From Epsilonproteobacteria bacterium tcs-49 (GTDB taxonomy: Bacteria > Campylobacterota > Campylobacteria > Campylobacterales > Sulfurovaceae): 64,000 nt of DNA. The translations under genes were made by a program, and so were the position numbers. How positions within the stretch are numbered: position 1 is the first letter of the stretch; each line of letters begins with the position of its first letter. Below, piece after piece: positions 25,983-33,825 of the stretch. The stretch lies in assembly GCA_002049495.1 (NCBI GenBank), contig LLYS01000010.1, forward strand, positions 31,908-95,907. The letters run 5' to 3'. A model generated the notes under the pieces. That model was given only the letters and a program-made list of their open reading frames with translations, searched no databases and was not told the origin of the DNA.

Positions 25983-27251
25983 ATGGTAGAACTACTCAGC
26001 CCTGCGGGGAATCTCGAAAAACTCAAAATCGCTTTCAACTACGGCGCCGACGCCGTCTACGGCGGAGTTAGCCACTTCAGCCTGCGCGTGCGCAGCGGCA
26101 AAGAGTTCGACGACGAAAGCTTCAAAGCCGGGATCGATTATGCGCACAGCCTGGGGAAAAAGGTTTACGTTACCATCAACGGTTTTCCCTTCAACTCCCA
26201 GATAAAACTCTATGAAAAACATATGGAAAAGATGGCGGCGATGGGCCCCGACGCGTTTATCATCTCCAGTCCCGGATTGATCCGTATGGCCAAGCGCATC
26301 GCCCCGGATATGCCCATCCACCTCTCCACGCAGGCTAATGTGATGAACTACCTGGACGCTTCGGTGTTTTACGACATGGGGGTCGAACGCATCATCGCCG
26401 CACGCGAAATCAGCCTCAAAGATTGTGAAGAGATCAAGAAAAAGCTCCCCGATCTGGAGTTGGAAGCTTTTGTGCACGGATCCATGTGCTTTGCCTACAG
26501 CGGCCGCTGCCTGATCAGCGCCATGCAGATGGGACGGGTACCCAACCGCGGCAGCTGCGCCAACGACTGCCGCTTTGAATACACCATGTACGCGGCAAAC
26601 GAAGAACACGGTACGCTGTTTAAGATCGAGGAGCAACCCGAGGAGGGAACCTATATCTACAACGCCAAGGATATGAACCTCAGCGCCCACGTCGATGAGA
26701 TCCTGCGAAGCGGCGTGATCGATTCGCTCAAGATCGAGGGGCGGACGAAAAGCCCCTACTACGCGGCGATCACCGCAAAAGCGTACCGCGACGCCATCGA
26801 CGACTTTTACGCGGGCAGATATGATGCGAAAAAGTACCAGGCGGAACTCAACACCACGAAAAACCGCGGCTTTACCGACGCGTACCTGATCCAGCGTCCC
26901 TACCAAAAGCACAACACCCAAAACCTGCAAACGGCGATCAGCGACGGCAGCCATCAGGTGGTGGGGCTTGTGGATGAAAGCGGCACGAGCTTTTTGTGCA
27001 AACACAAGATCTGCATCGGCGACAGCGTGGAAGTGGTCGTCCCCAAAGGGGTGGAGTTACAACCCATGGAAAACGAGTTTGCCAAGGTATATGAGGATCG
27101 GGGTAAATTTTATATCTCCATGAAAAAGATTGTAGGGCAAAGCGGAAAGGAATTTGAATGTATCCACAGCGGAAACACCGACGCGGTGCAGCTGGGTTTT
27201 GCCCTGCCCTCTTTTACCATATTCAGAACGCAGGTTCAATTCCAACAATAA
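25983..27251 (+). CDS. U32 family peptidase / RlhA-like protein
   Basis: 422 residues. The U32 signature is clear: ELEAFVHGSMCFAYSGRC with the cysteines in CFAYSGRC, then NRGSCANDCRFEY. The N-terminus ELLSPAGNLEKLKIAFNYG and GADAVYGG are also typical. Characterised relatives include 23S rRNA hydroxylation factors (RlhA), ubiquinone hydroxylation factors (UbiU/V, which hold a 4Fe-4S cluster on four cysteines) and secreted collagenases, so a cofactor-dependent modification role is as likely as proteolysis. It lies directly downstream of cheZ. Confidence 0.9.
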   Translation: MVELLSPAGNLEKLKIAFNYGADAVYGGVSHFSLRVRSGKEFDDESFKAGIDYAHSLGKKVYVTINGFPFNSQIKLYEKHMEKMAAMGPDAFIISSPGLIRMAKRIAPDMPIHLSTQANVMNYLDASVFYDMGVERIIAAREISLKDCEEIKKKLPDLELEAFVHGSMCFAYSGRCLISAMQMGRVPNRGSCANDCRFEYTMYAANEEHGTLFKIEEQPEEGTYIYNAKDMNLSAHVDEILRSGVIDSLKIEGRTKSPYYAAITAKAYRDAIDDFYAGRYDAKKYQAELNTTKNRGFTDAYLIQRPYQKHNTQNLQTAISDGSHQVVGLVDESGTSFLCKHKICIGDSVEVVVPKGVELQPMENEFAKVYEDRGKFYISMKKIVGQSGKEFECIHSGNTDAVQLGFALPSFTIFRTQVQFQQ

Positions 27252-27273
27252 CACAAACACAGGAGATTTCAAA

Positions 27274-27774
27274 ATGAAATTTGTTTCGATTATTATCGGC
27301 AGCAAAAGCGACTACTCTATCATGGAGGAGTGTGCCAATACGCTCAAAAAATTCGGCGTTCCCTACGAGTTTATCATCAGTTCCGCACACAGAAGCCCCC
27401 AGCGGACCAAAGATTATATCAAAGGCGCCGAGGAAAAAGGGGCACAGGTTTTCATCGCCGCTGCGGGGATGGCGGCACACTTGGCCGGAGCCATCGCGGC
27501 GACGACCACAAAACCCGTCATCGGCGTTCCCATGAATGCGGGTGATCTCAAAGGCGAGGATGCTTTGCTCTCTACGGTCATGATGCCTCCGGGGATGCCC
27601 GTAGCGACCGTTGCCATCGGTAAAGCCGGGGCGGTCAACAGTGCCTACCTTGCGATGCAGATCATCGCGCTCAACGACGAGGAGCTGAAGGTCAAACTCC
27701 ACGAAGACAGAGTGGCAAAGGCCCGAAAAGTCGAACTTGACTCCAGCGATATCGAAGTGATTCTGGAAAAATAA
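27274..27774 (+). CDS. purE: N5-carboxyaminoimidazole ribonucleotide mutase PurE
   Basis: 166 residues from ATG 27274 with AGGAG 8 bases upstream. Class I PurE motifs: [37 protein letters not shown] and [21 protein letters not shown] substrate loop. It converts N5-CAIR to CAIR in purine synthesis. A strong intrinsic terminator follows directly. Confidence 0.97.
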   Translation: MKFVSIIIGSKSDYSIMEECANTLKKFGVPYEFIISSAHRSPQRTKDYIKGAEEKGAQVFIAAAGMAAHLAGAIAATTTKPVIGVPMNAGDLKGEDALLSTVMMPPGMPVATVAIGKAGAVNSAYLAMQIIALNDEELKVKLHEDRVAKARKVELDSSDIEVILEK

Positions 27775-27783
27775 CACCTCCCG

Positions 27784-27816
27784 GGCAAAAGCGTTCGCGC
27801 TTTTGCCTTTTCTTTT
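27784..27816 (+). terminator. Intrinsic terminator after purE
   Basis: A perfect 10-bp stem GGCAAAAGCG / CGCTTTTGCC with loop TTCG (27784-27807) followed by TTTTCTTTT. The tail overlaps the start of an RpoN promoter. Confidence 0.92.
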
Positions 27817-27831
27817 GGCACACTGTTTGCT
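27815..27831 (+). promoter_or_regulatory. RpoN (sigma-54) promoter
   Basis: TTGGCACACTGTTTGCT has GG and GC with exactly 10 bases between them and full TTGGCAC / TTTGC halves. It is about 39 bases before the coiled-coil gene at 27870 and directly follows the purE terminator. Confidence 0.85.
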
Positions 27832-27869
27832 TTAATACCTGCAATCACATGGTAAATAAAGGATATCAT

Positions 27870-28250
27870 ATGCAAACACAGGCCGAAATCTACGAAAAAA
27901 ACGGACATTTACAACTCAACGCTTCCGCGATCGACTCTTCCGAACTGGACGTAAAAGAGACCAACGGGATCGAATTTGTGGAAAAAACGATCGGTACCAT
28001 TTTGAGCATGCATGAAAAGGTGCTTGTGGCCAAAGATGAAACGGTCACGTCGCTTAAGAGCGAAAACCAGTTTCTCAAAGAAGCCCTGGTCTCCATGCAA
28101 GAGATCTACGACGAAGACAGAAAAACGATTCAGGTGCTCAACGAGCAGCTTCGCGTAGCGCAGGAGGACTTGGAACACGCAAAGAAGAAATACCGCCTTA
28201 TGTGGAACAAGGTTTTGGAAAACGCCTCTTCAGAGAAGCATGCAAGCTAA
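27870..28250 (+). CDS. Coiled-coil protein of unknown function under RpoN control
   Basis: 126 residues from ATG 27870, with AAAGGA 7 bases upstream. Residues about 60-115 form a coiled coil (KSENQFLKEAL, LNEQLRVAQEDLEHAKKKYR). No signal or membrane segment. No family is recognised. Its own RpoN promoter suggests a place in the flagellar regulon, where RpoN mainly acts in Campylobacterota; this is inference. Its end overlaps the DUF89 gene by 11 bases, so the two are coupled. Confidence 0.75.
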   Translation: MQTQAEIYEKNGHLQLNASAIDSSELDVKETNGIEFVEKTIGTILSMHEKVLVAKDETVTSLKSENQFLKEALVSMQEIYDEDRKTIQVLNEQLRVAQEDLEHAKKKYRLMWNKVLENASSEKHAS

Positions 28251-29097
28251 AAACGAGTGCGTCAGCTGCATCTTCAACCAAGCCTTCCGCGTCTGCGAAA
28301 ACGTAGGGGCGGATGAACGGCAGACAAAGGCCGTACTTGATCGCATAGGTGCGATGATCAAGGGTTTTGACCTCAGCAAAACACCCCCCGCCATCGCCGT
28401 GGACGTCTACGGCGAAATCGCACATATGCTAGGCAGTGATGATCTGTACAAAAAGCAGAAAAACGAAGCCACGATACAAGCTTCGGTGGCGCTCAATACC
28501 CTCAGACAGATGCGACCTGATTATTCAAACACCCTTTTGTTTGCCATCAAAGCCGCCGTCATCGGCAATGTGATCGACCTTGCCGCCCAGATGGAATTTG
28601 ACCTGCATGAAGAGATCCAAAACGTTTTTGACACCCCCTTTGCCTATGACAGCTCCTTTATGTTTGCCAGGGAGTTTGAGCAGGCCGATTCGATCCTTAT
28701 TATCGGCGACAACGCGGGGGAACATATCTTTGACGGCTATATGATCGAACTGTTCAAAGAGCTCGATCCGCACAAATCCTACACCTTTGCCCCCAGATCA
28801 AAACCCATCATCAACGACCTCAGTTACGACGAAGCGCTCAGCAGTCCCGTCGCCGACGTTGCCCGGATCGTCGACAGCGGCGTGGATACGCCCGGCTTGG
28901 AGATCGAACGCGCCGACGATGATTTTTTGCAGCTGCTCAGCCGGGCAGACCTGGTCATCGCCAAGGGGATGGGCAACTATGAATCCCTCGCCGCTCGCGC
29001 GGGCCGCCCGGTATACCACTTGCTCAAGGTCAAGTGCAACGTCGTCGCACAAGATATAAGGGCGCACATCGGCGATATCATCTTTCAAAAGATATAA
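28240..29097 (+). CDS. DUF89 / ARMT1-like metal-dependent phosphatase family protein
   Basis: 285 residues. Typical DUF89 blocks are CVSCIFNQAFRV at the N-terminus, LIIGDNAGEHIFDGYMIELF near residue 155 (metal-binding Asp/Asn) and ADLVIAKGMGNYESLA near 240. The family contains metal-dependent phosphatases thought to remove damaged phosphometabolites; some eukaryotic members were described as carboxyl methyltransferases. The substrate here is unknown. It is translationally coupled to the coiled-coil gene, so is probably transcribed from the RpoN promoter as well. Confidence 0.88.
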   Translation: MQAKNECVSCIFNQAFRVCENVGADERQTKAVLDRIGAMIKGFDLSKTPPAIAVDVYGEIAHMLGSDDLYKKQKNEATIQASVALNTLRQMRPDYSNTLLFAIKAAVIGNVIDLAAQMEFDLHEEIQNVFDTPFAYDSSFMFAREFEQADSILIIGDNAGEHIFDGYMIELFKELDPHKSYTFAPRSKPIINDLSYDEALSSPVADVARIVDSGVDTPGLEIERADDDFLQLLSRADLVIAKGMGNYESLAARAGRPVYHLLKVKCNVVAQDIRAHIGDIIFQKI

Positions 29098-29141
29098 GCC
29101 ATCTTTTAATAATCCACACTTATATATAATTTGCAATTTGC

Positions 29142-29147
29142 TATAAT
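29142..29147 (+). promoter_or_regulatory. -10 element upstream of the prenyltransferase gene
   Basis: TATAAT in TTTGCTATAATATAG, 33 bases before the TTG start of the UbiA-family gene. Confidence 0.55.
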
Positions 29148-29179
29148 ATAGACAATTTCACGCTCTATAGGAACTGCAT

Positions 29180-30040
29180 TTGAAGATTGGTAAACTACTC
29201 AACGACTTTAGCGAACTGGTGGCGTTTAAACACTCGGTGTTTTCACTGCCCTTTATCTTTATCGCCATGATCGTCGCCGCCAACGGCTGGTTTGGCTGGA
29301 AGCTACTGCTTTTGGGGGTGCTTGCCACGCTGACGGCGCGCAACTTCGCCATGGGTTTTAACCGCTACCTCGACCGCGATATCGACAAAGCCAATCCGCG
29401 CACGGCCAACCGCCCCTCCGTCGACGGCAGGGTCGGGACAAAGGCGATGCTGGCTTTTAACACGCTCAACGCTTTGGGATTTATCGCCGTCGCTTACTTT
29501 GTCAACGACCTGGCGTTTTGGCTGGCCGTACCGATTTTACTCGTTATCGGCAGCTATAGCTACTTCAAACGCTTCAGCGCCGCCGCGCACCTGATCCTGG
29601 GACTCTCGCTGGCCCTTGCCCCCATCGCCGGGGTGGTGGCGGTCAGCGAAGATATCTATCTTTGGACCGTCATCCTCTCGATGGGCGTCATGTTCTGGGT
29701 TGCGGGGTTTGATCTGCTTTACAGCCTGCAGGATATGGAGTTTGATATCAAAAACAACCTCCACTCCATCCCCTCCAGATTCGGGGCAAAAAACACCATG
29801 GCTTTTGCCGCGCTGTTTCACACCGTAACGGTGGGATCCTGGGCGCTCTTTGTCCACCTGGCGCAGCTGGGAGTCTTCGCGTGGCTGGCCGTGATCGTAG
29901 CGGCCGTGATGCTGGGGTATGAACACTATCTGGTACGCAAAGACTTTACCAAGATCGACCGGGCGTTTTTTACGGTCAACGGTTATCTGGGGATCATCTT
30001 TTTAACCTTTATCATCATCGACAGGATCGCCTATGCCTAG
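29180..30040 (+). CDS. mqnP: UbiA-family prenyltransferase, probably MqnP of menaquinone synthesis
   Basis: 286 residues, about eight or nine membrane segments. The two Asp-rich sites that hold the prenyl diphosphate magnesium are present: NRYLDRDIDKANPRT near residue 58 and DLLYSLQDMEFD near 177. Start is TTG at 29180 with AGGAA upstream; the protein begins KIGKLLNDFSELVAFKHSVF. In Campylobacterota, menaquinone is made by the futalosine route and this enzyme attaches the polyprenyl tail to the naphthoate precursor. Assignment as MqnP rather than UbiA is by lineage, as no other mqn genes are in view. Confidence 0.88.
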   Translation: MKIGKLLNDFSELVAFKHSVFSLPFIFIAMIVAANGWFGWKLLLLGVLATLTARNFAMGFNRYLDRDIDKANPRTANRPSVDGRVGTKAMLAFNTLNALGFIAVAYFVNDLAFWLAVPILLVIGSYSYFKRFSAAAHLILGLSLALAPIAGVVAVSEDIYLWTVILSMGVMFWVAGFDLLYSLQDMEFDIKNNLHSIPSRFGAKNTMAFAALFHTVTVGSWALFVHLAQLGVFAWLAVIVAAVMLGYEHYLVRKDFTKIDRAFFTVNGYLGIIFLTFIIIDRIAYA

Positions 30041-30548
30041 ACTCGTCAAAGCCCCTATCGCCATCGAATACGACCTGCTGGAAAACAATAGGGAAGCGTA
30101 TGAAAGGGAGTACCACTCCCTGACCGAAACGGACAACGACCCGGTGGGGCAGTGGATCAAACTGGCAAAGGCCAAGGGCGAAACCGCGGAAGCCGACGAC
30201 GTGGTTTTGAAACTGCTGGTGGAGCTGCACCGCAAAGTGGACGCGCTGACGGCGATGATCAAAGAGGAGGAGAGTAAAAAGCTTGCTCTCCCCCACCACG
30301 CCAAGATCGACTCCATCGGATTTGAACACTTCAGTTTTGAGCGCCCTTTACTCAATACGGGGATGCTTTACTACGGGCGTATCGAAATGCCGATCTTTCC
30401 CCAAAAAGATGTGCCGGTCATCTTTGAAGCCGAAAGTGAGACTCTGGCAAAGATCGCTAAAATCCACGCCACGGACGAAAAGGAGTGGGCGGCATATTTC
30501 ACGGCAAGGGAGCGGGTAATGATACGGGAACAAAAGGCGCAACAATGA
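30033..30548 (+). CDS. Conserved hypothetical protein downstream of mqnP
   Basis: 171 residues, no signal or membrane segment. A helical N-terminal half (EYDLLENNREAYEREYHSLTE, then a coiled stretch about 60-85) is followed by a beta-rich region (FEHFSFERPLLNTGMLYYGRIEMPIFP). The C-terminal part has the spacing of a small PilZ-like or SH3-like barrel but no clear RxxxR motif, so no c-di-GMP role is claimed. It overlaps mqnP by 8 bases and the next gene by 4. Confidence 0.75.
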   Translation: MPRLVKAPIAIEYDLLENNREAYEREYHSLTETDNDPVGQWIKLAKAKGETAEADDVVLKLLVELHRKVDALTAMIKEEESKKLALPHHAKIDSIGFEHFSFERPLLNTGMLYYGRIEMPIFPQKDVPVIFEAESETLAKIAKIHATDEKEWAAYFTARERVMIREQKAQQ

Positions 30549-31075
30549 TGGAGATGATCGATACCGAGCTGCTTTATCTGGGCGGTTTCGGAGCGGTTTT
30601 GGCACTGATTATCATGTATATGATGATGAAAGATTCCGAACACAGCAAAAAGGTGGGCTACCTGGAACACAGCATCGACAGGCTGCACAATCAGCTGTAT
30701 AAAAGCGAAGAGCAGCTCAAAACCCTGCGCAACAAGCTGGAACTGCATGAGCAAAACGAACAGCGCCCCTTGGGGAAGAAGGAGATCGAAGCGATGGTCA
30801 AGCAGGAGGTCAAAACGGTCCTTGAACCCATCAGCAACGCCCTGAGCAATACCGAACTCTCCATGAAAGAGTTTCAAAGCAATATCCAAAACCGCTTCGA
30901 CCACGTGGAAAACCACGTCAAACAAAGCGTCATGATGCCCGAAATCAGCAGCAACGACGAGGAAAAGATCGTCTCCATGTATAGAAACGGCTTCAGCATC
31001 GACGATATCGCAAAACACTTCCGCATCGGTGCGGGGGAAGTGGAACTGATCGTCAAATTTTCGGATTTGACCTAA
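30545..31075 (+). CDS. Membrane-anchored coiled-coil protein with C-terminal helix-turn-helix-like segment
   Basis: 176 residues from ATG 30545, which overlaps the previous stop as ATGA. One N-terminal membrane segment (LLYLGGFGAVLALIIMYMMM), a long coiled coil (about 30-130), and a C-terminal segment EEKIVSMYRNGFSIDDIAKHFRIGAGEVELIVKF that has the pattern of a homeodomain-like HTH. The combination of a membrane anchor and an HTH recalls small membrane-linked regulators or scaffold proteins. Function unknown. Confidence 0.75.
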   Translation: MMEMIDTELLYLGGFGAVLALIIMYMMMKDSEHSKKVGYLEHSIDRLHNQLYKSEEQLKTLRNKLELHEQNEQRPLGKKEIEAMVKQEVKTVLEPISNALSNTELSMKEFQSNIQNRFDHVENHVKQSVMMPEISSNDEEKIVSMYRNGFSIDDIAKHFRIGAGEVELIVKFSDLT

Positions 31076-31076
31076 G

Positions 31077-31766
31077 ATGCACCCAAGCTGGAAACCGATC
31101 GTCGAGAGGGCGTACGGCGCGCTTGATCCGCAGTACCGTGATTTTTTGGAAAGTTCCACGGAGTATTTCCCCGAAAAGGCGCTGATGTTCAACGCTTTTT
31201 CCCTGCCCCTGGAAAAGACGAAATATATCCTGTTCGGTCAAGACCCCTACCCCAGACGCGAAAGCGCCATCGGCTACGCCTTTATCGACGGCAAGGTGGA
31301 TAAGCTTTTTAGCCGGAAGGGACTTGCAAAAGAGGTTAATCGCGCCACGAGTCTGCGCAATTTTATGAAGATGTGTTTGCTGCTTGAGGGCAAGCTTGCA
31401 AAGGATCTGGGCCAATCGGCCATCGCCCGGGCGGATAAAAGCAACCTCATCGAAACGGTAGGGGAGTTAAAGGATAACTTTCTGCGCGAAGGGGTACTGC
31501 TTTTGAATATGGGGCTAGTTTTTACGGAAAAAAGCAAAAGCCGCTACCACGTCAAGATGTGGCGCCCCTTTATGCAATCGCTGTTGACGCAGCTGCAAAA
31601 TCGAGAGATCGAGCTGATCCTCTTTGGCAATATCTCCAAAGAGATCGAGCGCTTCGACAACGCTTTGACGCTGCACAGGATGGAACATCCCTACAATATC
31701 TCCTTTATCCATAACAAAACCGCCCATAAACTTTTCAAACCTATGGCGCTTTTAAAAAAATTTTGA
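31077..31766 (+). CDS. Uracil-DNA glycosylase superfamily protein, divergent
   Basis: 229 residues. The water-activating motif of family 1 UDG is seen as YILFGQDPYPRR near residue 45 (classical GQDPYH). The second, usually HPSP-type loop is replaced by MEHPYNISF near 205, preceded by LILFGNISKEIERF. The overall length fits UDG. It may be a genuine but divergent uracil glycosylase or have another base specificity. It lies 1 base after the previous stop and just before tRNA-Arg. Confidence 0.78.
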   Translation: MHPSWKPIVERAYGALDPQYRDFLESSTEYFPEKALMFNAFSLPLEKTKYILFGQDPYPRRESAIGYAFIDGKVDKLFSRKGLAKEVNRATSLRNFMKMCLLLEGKLAKDLGQSAIARADKSNLIETVGELKDNFLREGVLLLNMGLVFTEKSKSRYHVKMWRPFMQSLLTQLQNREIELILFGNISKEIERFDNALTLHRMEHPYNISFIHNKTAHKLFKPMALLKKF

Positions 31767-31772
31767 TATAAT
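31767..31772 (+). promoter_or_regulatory. -10 element of tRNA-Arg
   Basis: TATAAT 20 bases before the tRNA-Arg start. It overlaps the stop region of the UDG-like gene. The spacing is the same as at the tRNA-Glu genes. Confidence 0.7.
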
Positions 31773-31792
31773 TGCGCTTCACAAACACAAAT

Positions 31793-31869
31793 GTGCCATT
31801 AGCTCAGCTGGATAGAGCGTCAGGTTGCGGTCCTGGAGGTCAGAGGTTCGAATCCTCTATGGCACACCA
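31793..31869 (+). tRNA. tRNA-Arg (anticodon GCG)
   Basis: 77 nt with encoded CCA. Acceptor arms GTGCCAT / ATGGCAC, D arm with AGCTCAGCTGGATAGAGC, anticodon loop TTGCGGT (anticodon GCG, reading CGN codons) and T arm GAGGTTCGAATCCTC. Confidence 0.95.
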
Positions 31870-31908
31870 TCTACCACGTAAAACATCATAATTTACTCAA
31901 TTTTATTT

Positions 31909-31924
31909 TGGCACGTTTTTTGCT
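31909..31924 (+). promoter_or_regulatory. RpoN (sigma-54) promoter
   Basis: TGGCACGTTTTTTGCT is a near-perfect -24/-12 element with 10 bases between GG (31910-31911) and GC (31922-31923). It is 38 bases before the ATG at 31962. A 7-bp inverted repeat (TGTAATC / GATTACA, 31933-31953) lies between promoter and gene. Confidence 0.88.
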
Positions 31925-31961
31925 GTAGCACTTGTAATCAAATAAAGATTACAGGTGGACT

Positions 31962-32519
31962 ATGGAGATCGGAAGCAGTTACAACCCCTATCTTTTTTCT
32001 TTAAACAATCTCTCCCCCCTGCAAAAGTACGGCGGCAGCGTCGATGCGGCAAAGGGTGGGGAGCAGCGCTTCGGTATCTTGTTCCAGCAGCGCATCGCAC
32101 AAGCGGCGCCCGAAAACCCGGCGTCGGTGCAGTCGCAACCGGAAAAAAGCGATATCCCCGAAGCGCTTTCGCAAAACAGCGATACGACACGGGAGCGTGA
32201 TGTAAGCCAACTGCGCCCCGATCCGCGGGAAACACAATATAAGATGCGGGAGTTCCTTTCAAACAGTGCCCTTGAAGTGAGCGCCCAGCTTAAAAAGATG
32301 CAGATCGATAAAGAGGTGGAGGGGTACCGCAACACGCTCATAGCGGATATGAAGGATTCGGGTCAGAGTATGGAGGAGATTGAAAAGCAGGTACAGAAGT
32401 TTCGAAGCAATATCGCGAAAGGGTTATCAAGCGATATCCACCAAAGCGGCAATGGGCGCACCGCAGAACTCTCTTTAAGAACCTATATGAGCATAAGCTC
32501 CGATACTGCGATAAAATAA
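31962..32519 (+). CDS. Hypothetical protein under RpoN control, possibly flagellum-related
   Basis: 185 residues, no signal or membrane segment. The N-terminus MEIGSSYNPYLFSLNNLSPL and the disordered Gln/Ser/Pro-rich part (about 40-85) resemble leader regions of rod, hook or secretion-chaperone proteins of the flagellar system, but there is no family match. The C-terminal half is helical (EVSAQLKKMQIDKEVEGYRN, SMEEIEKQVQKFRSNIA). ATG at 31962 has AGGTGG upstream. The RpoN promoter is the best hint of function; a role in flagellar assembly is inference. Confidence 0.7.
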   Translation: MEIGSSYNPYLFSLNNLSPLQKYGGSVDAAKGGEQRFGILFQQRIAQAAPENPASVQSQPEKSDIPEALSQNSDTTRERDVSQLRPDPRETQYKMREFLSNSALEVSAQLKKMQIDKEVEGYRNTLIADMKDSGQSMEEIEKQVQKFRSNIAKGLSSDIHQSGNGRTAELSLRTYMSISSDTAIK

Positions 32520-32530
32520 CCCTGCTTATA

Positions 32531-32546
32531 CGGTACGGTTTTTGCT
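32531..32546 (+). promoter_or_regulatory. Candidate RpoN promoter
   Basis: CGGTACGGTTTTTGCT has GG and GC separated by 10 bases and a good TTGCT half; the first half is CGGTAC instead of TGGCAC. It is about 65 bases before the gene at 32612. Confidence 0.55.
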
Positions 32547-32611
32547 TTTATCCAGCCAACGCATAGAGGTGCAAAGCGCGTTAAGATTATGAGATGAAGG
32601 AGTCTTTTGCA

Positions 32612-33631
32612 ATGTCAAAAACCAATATAGAAAACATCATTTACGGAGCCGTCGAAGATGTGGACGTCACCACTTCAACCCCTTATAGATATACCGGATA
32701 TTGCAAAAAACTCAATAGTGAAGACCCCATACTCATAGAAGCCTACCTTGACGGGGAACTACTGCAAACCCTCTCTGCAGACCGGGAGATCGAACAGTTA
32801 AACGACCTTTACAACGCGGGGAAGCACTGTTTTTCACTTACCATGGATCCGAAATACTTTGATACCGGCCATACGATCGCTTTCAAAACGGCCTCAACCA
32901 AAGAACATATCCTGGGTTCCCCGCTGAAGATGAGATATACAGAAAAACTTTTTTTTAACACTTTGGAAGAACACCAAAAACTCGACGCCGGTCTTCACGG
33001 TAAAAATACAATCGGTTTTCTGGGATTAAACGACGTTATCTCCAATACAGAGTTTATGGAATATATCAAGCAGTTGTGCGAAGAGTTTCCCCAAAGCCGC
33101 TTTATAGCCTTTTATTTTGACGCCCCTCAAAAAGCTGGGCTGGAGACGGCTTTTGAAAAGCAGTTACCTCAAATGACCCTGTATAAAGCGACATCGCTGC
33201 AAGATATCGTCTCCAACGTGGAAGTCTTTCTCCTTCCACCCCATGACGCTTCCTACGATGCCCATAAACTCGCGAAACTCGCCGAAACGATAACAGAGTA
33301 TTTTCACAACATTTTTCTCCTTAAATATTTCCCCGACAAAACGCGCACCCTTGCCCAGCTGGATAAAGCGGTGGACAAGCACCCTACCGGAAAATATCTC
33401 GATCGTTTGGGCTACAGTGAGGATGATGTCAAACGGGCCCAAAACAGCCTTTTCAAGCTGCGTTATGAAAACCTTTTGCAAAAGGAAACCGAACCTTTTT
33501 CACTGGACCTCGATCAAAACGCCTACACCTTTTTCAATTTTGCGCAGGTGCGATTTGCACTGGAAAATGAAAACTTTAACGAAGCATTTTTTCACCTGCG
33601 CGCACAAATGAGAAAAATCAATGACTCGTAA
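32612..33631 (+). CDS. Hypothetical protein at the edge of the glycan cluster
   Basis: 339 residues from ATG 32612, with GAAGGAG 9 bases upstream. The N-terminal about 100 residues look like a beta-rich domain (YGAVEDVDVTTSTPYRYTGYC and following); the middle contains a Rossmann-like part (TIGFLGLNDVISNTEFMEY, RFIAFYFDA). No catalytic motif is recognised. The position at the start of a glycosylation cluster and the candidate RpoN promoter suggest a link to flagellar or surface glycans, but the function is unknown. Confidence 0.7.
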   Translation: MSKTNIENIIYGAVEDVDVTTSTPYRYTGYCKKLNSEDPILIEAYLDGELLQTLSADREIEQLNDLYNAGKHCFSLTMDPKYFDTGHTIAFKTASTKEHILGSPLKMRYTEKLFFNTLEEHQKLDAGLHGKNTIGFLGLNDVISNTEFMEYIKQLCEEFPQSRFIAFYFDAPQKAGLETAFEKQLPQMTLYKATSLQDIVSNVEVFLLPPHDASYDAHKLAKLAETITEYFHNIFLLKYFPDKTRTLAQLDKAVDKHPTGKYLDRLGYSEDDVKRAQNSLFKLRYENLLQKETEPFSLDLDQNAYTFFNFAQVRFALENENFNEAFFHLRAQMRKINDS

Positions 33632-33730
33632 AGGGCACTTTACACGCTTTCGCACCTGCGTTTAAGAGGCACGCTACCTCCATACCGCCCGTCGACAAAC
33701 GGTGTTTTCAGCTTAAGTTCCGCCCTTTAA

Positions 33731-33780
33731 TGCCGATACTAATTTGCATGACGGGAGCTTTTACTCCCGATATATCGGCA
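33731..33780 (+). promoter_or_regulatory. Nested inverted repeats in the leader of the SGNH-PhyH gene
   Basis: An outer stem TGCCGATA / TATCGGCA (33731-33738 with 33773-33780) encloses an inner hairpin CGGGAG / CTCCCG with a 6-base loop (33752-33769). Both stems are perfect. They lie 46 bases before the start codon and could form an RNA structure or a protein-binding cruciform. Confidence 0.6.
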
Positions 33781-33825
33781 CTTTTAGCAAGATTACGGAA
33801 ATCAGTTTAATGCAAAGACAGTTTA

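Noticed and set aside
30033..30548. PilZ (c-di-GMP) assignment for the protein after mqnP
   Set aside because: The C-terminal part is beta-rich but has no RxxxR and D/NxSxxG pair.
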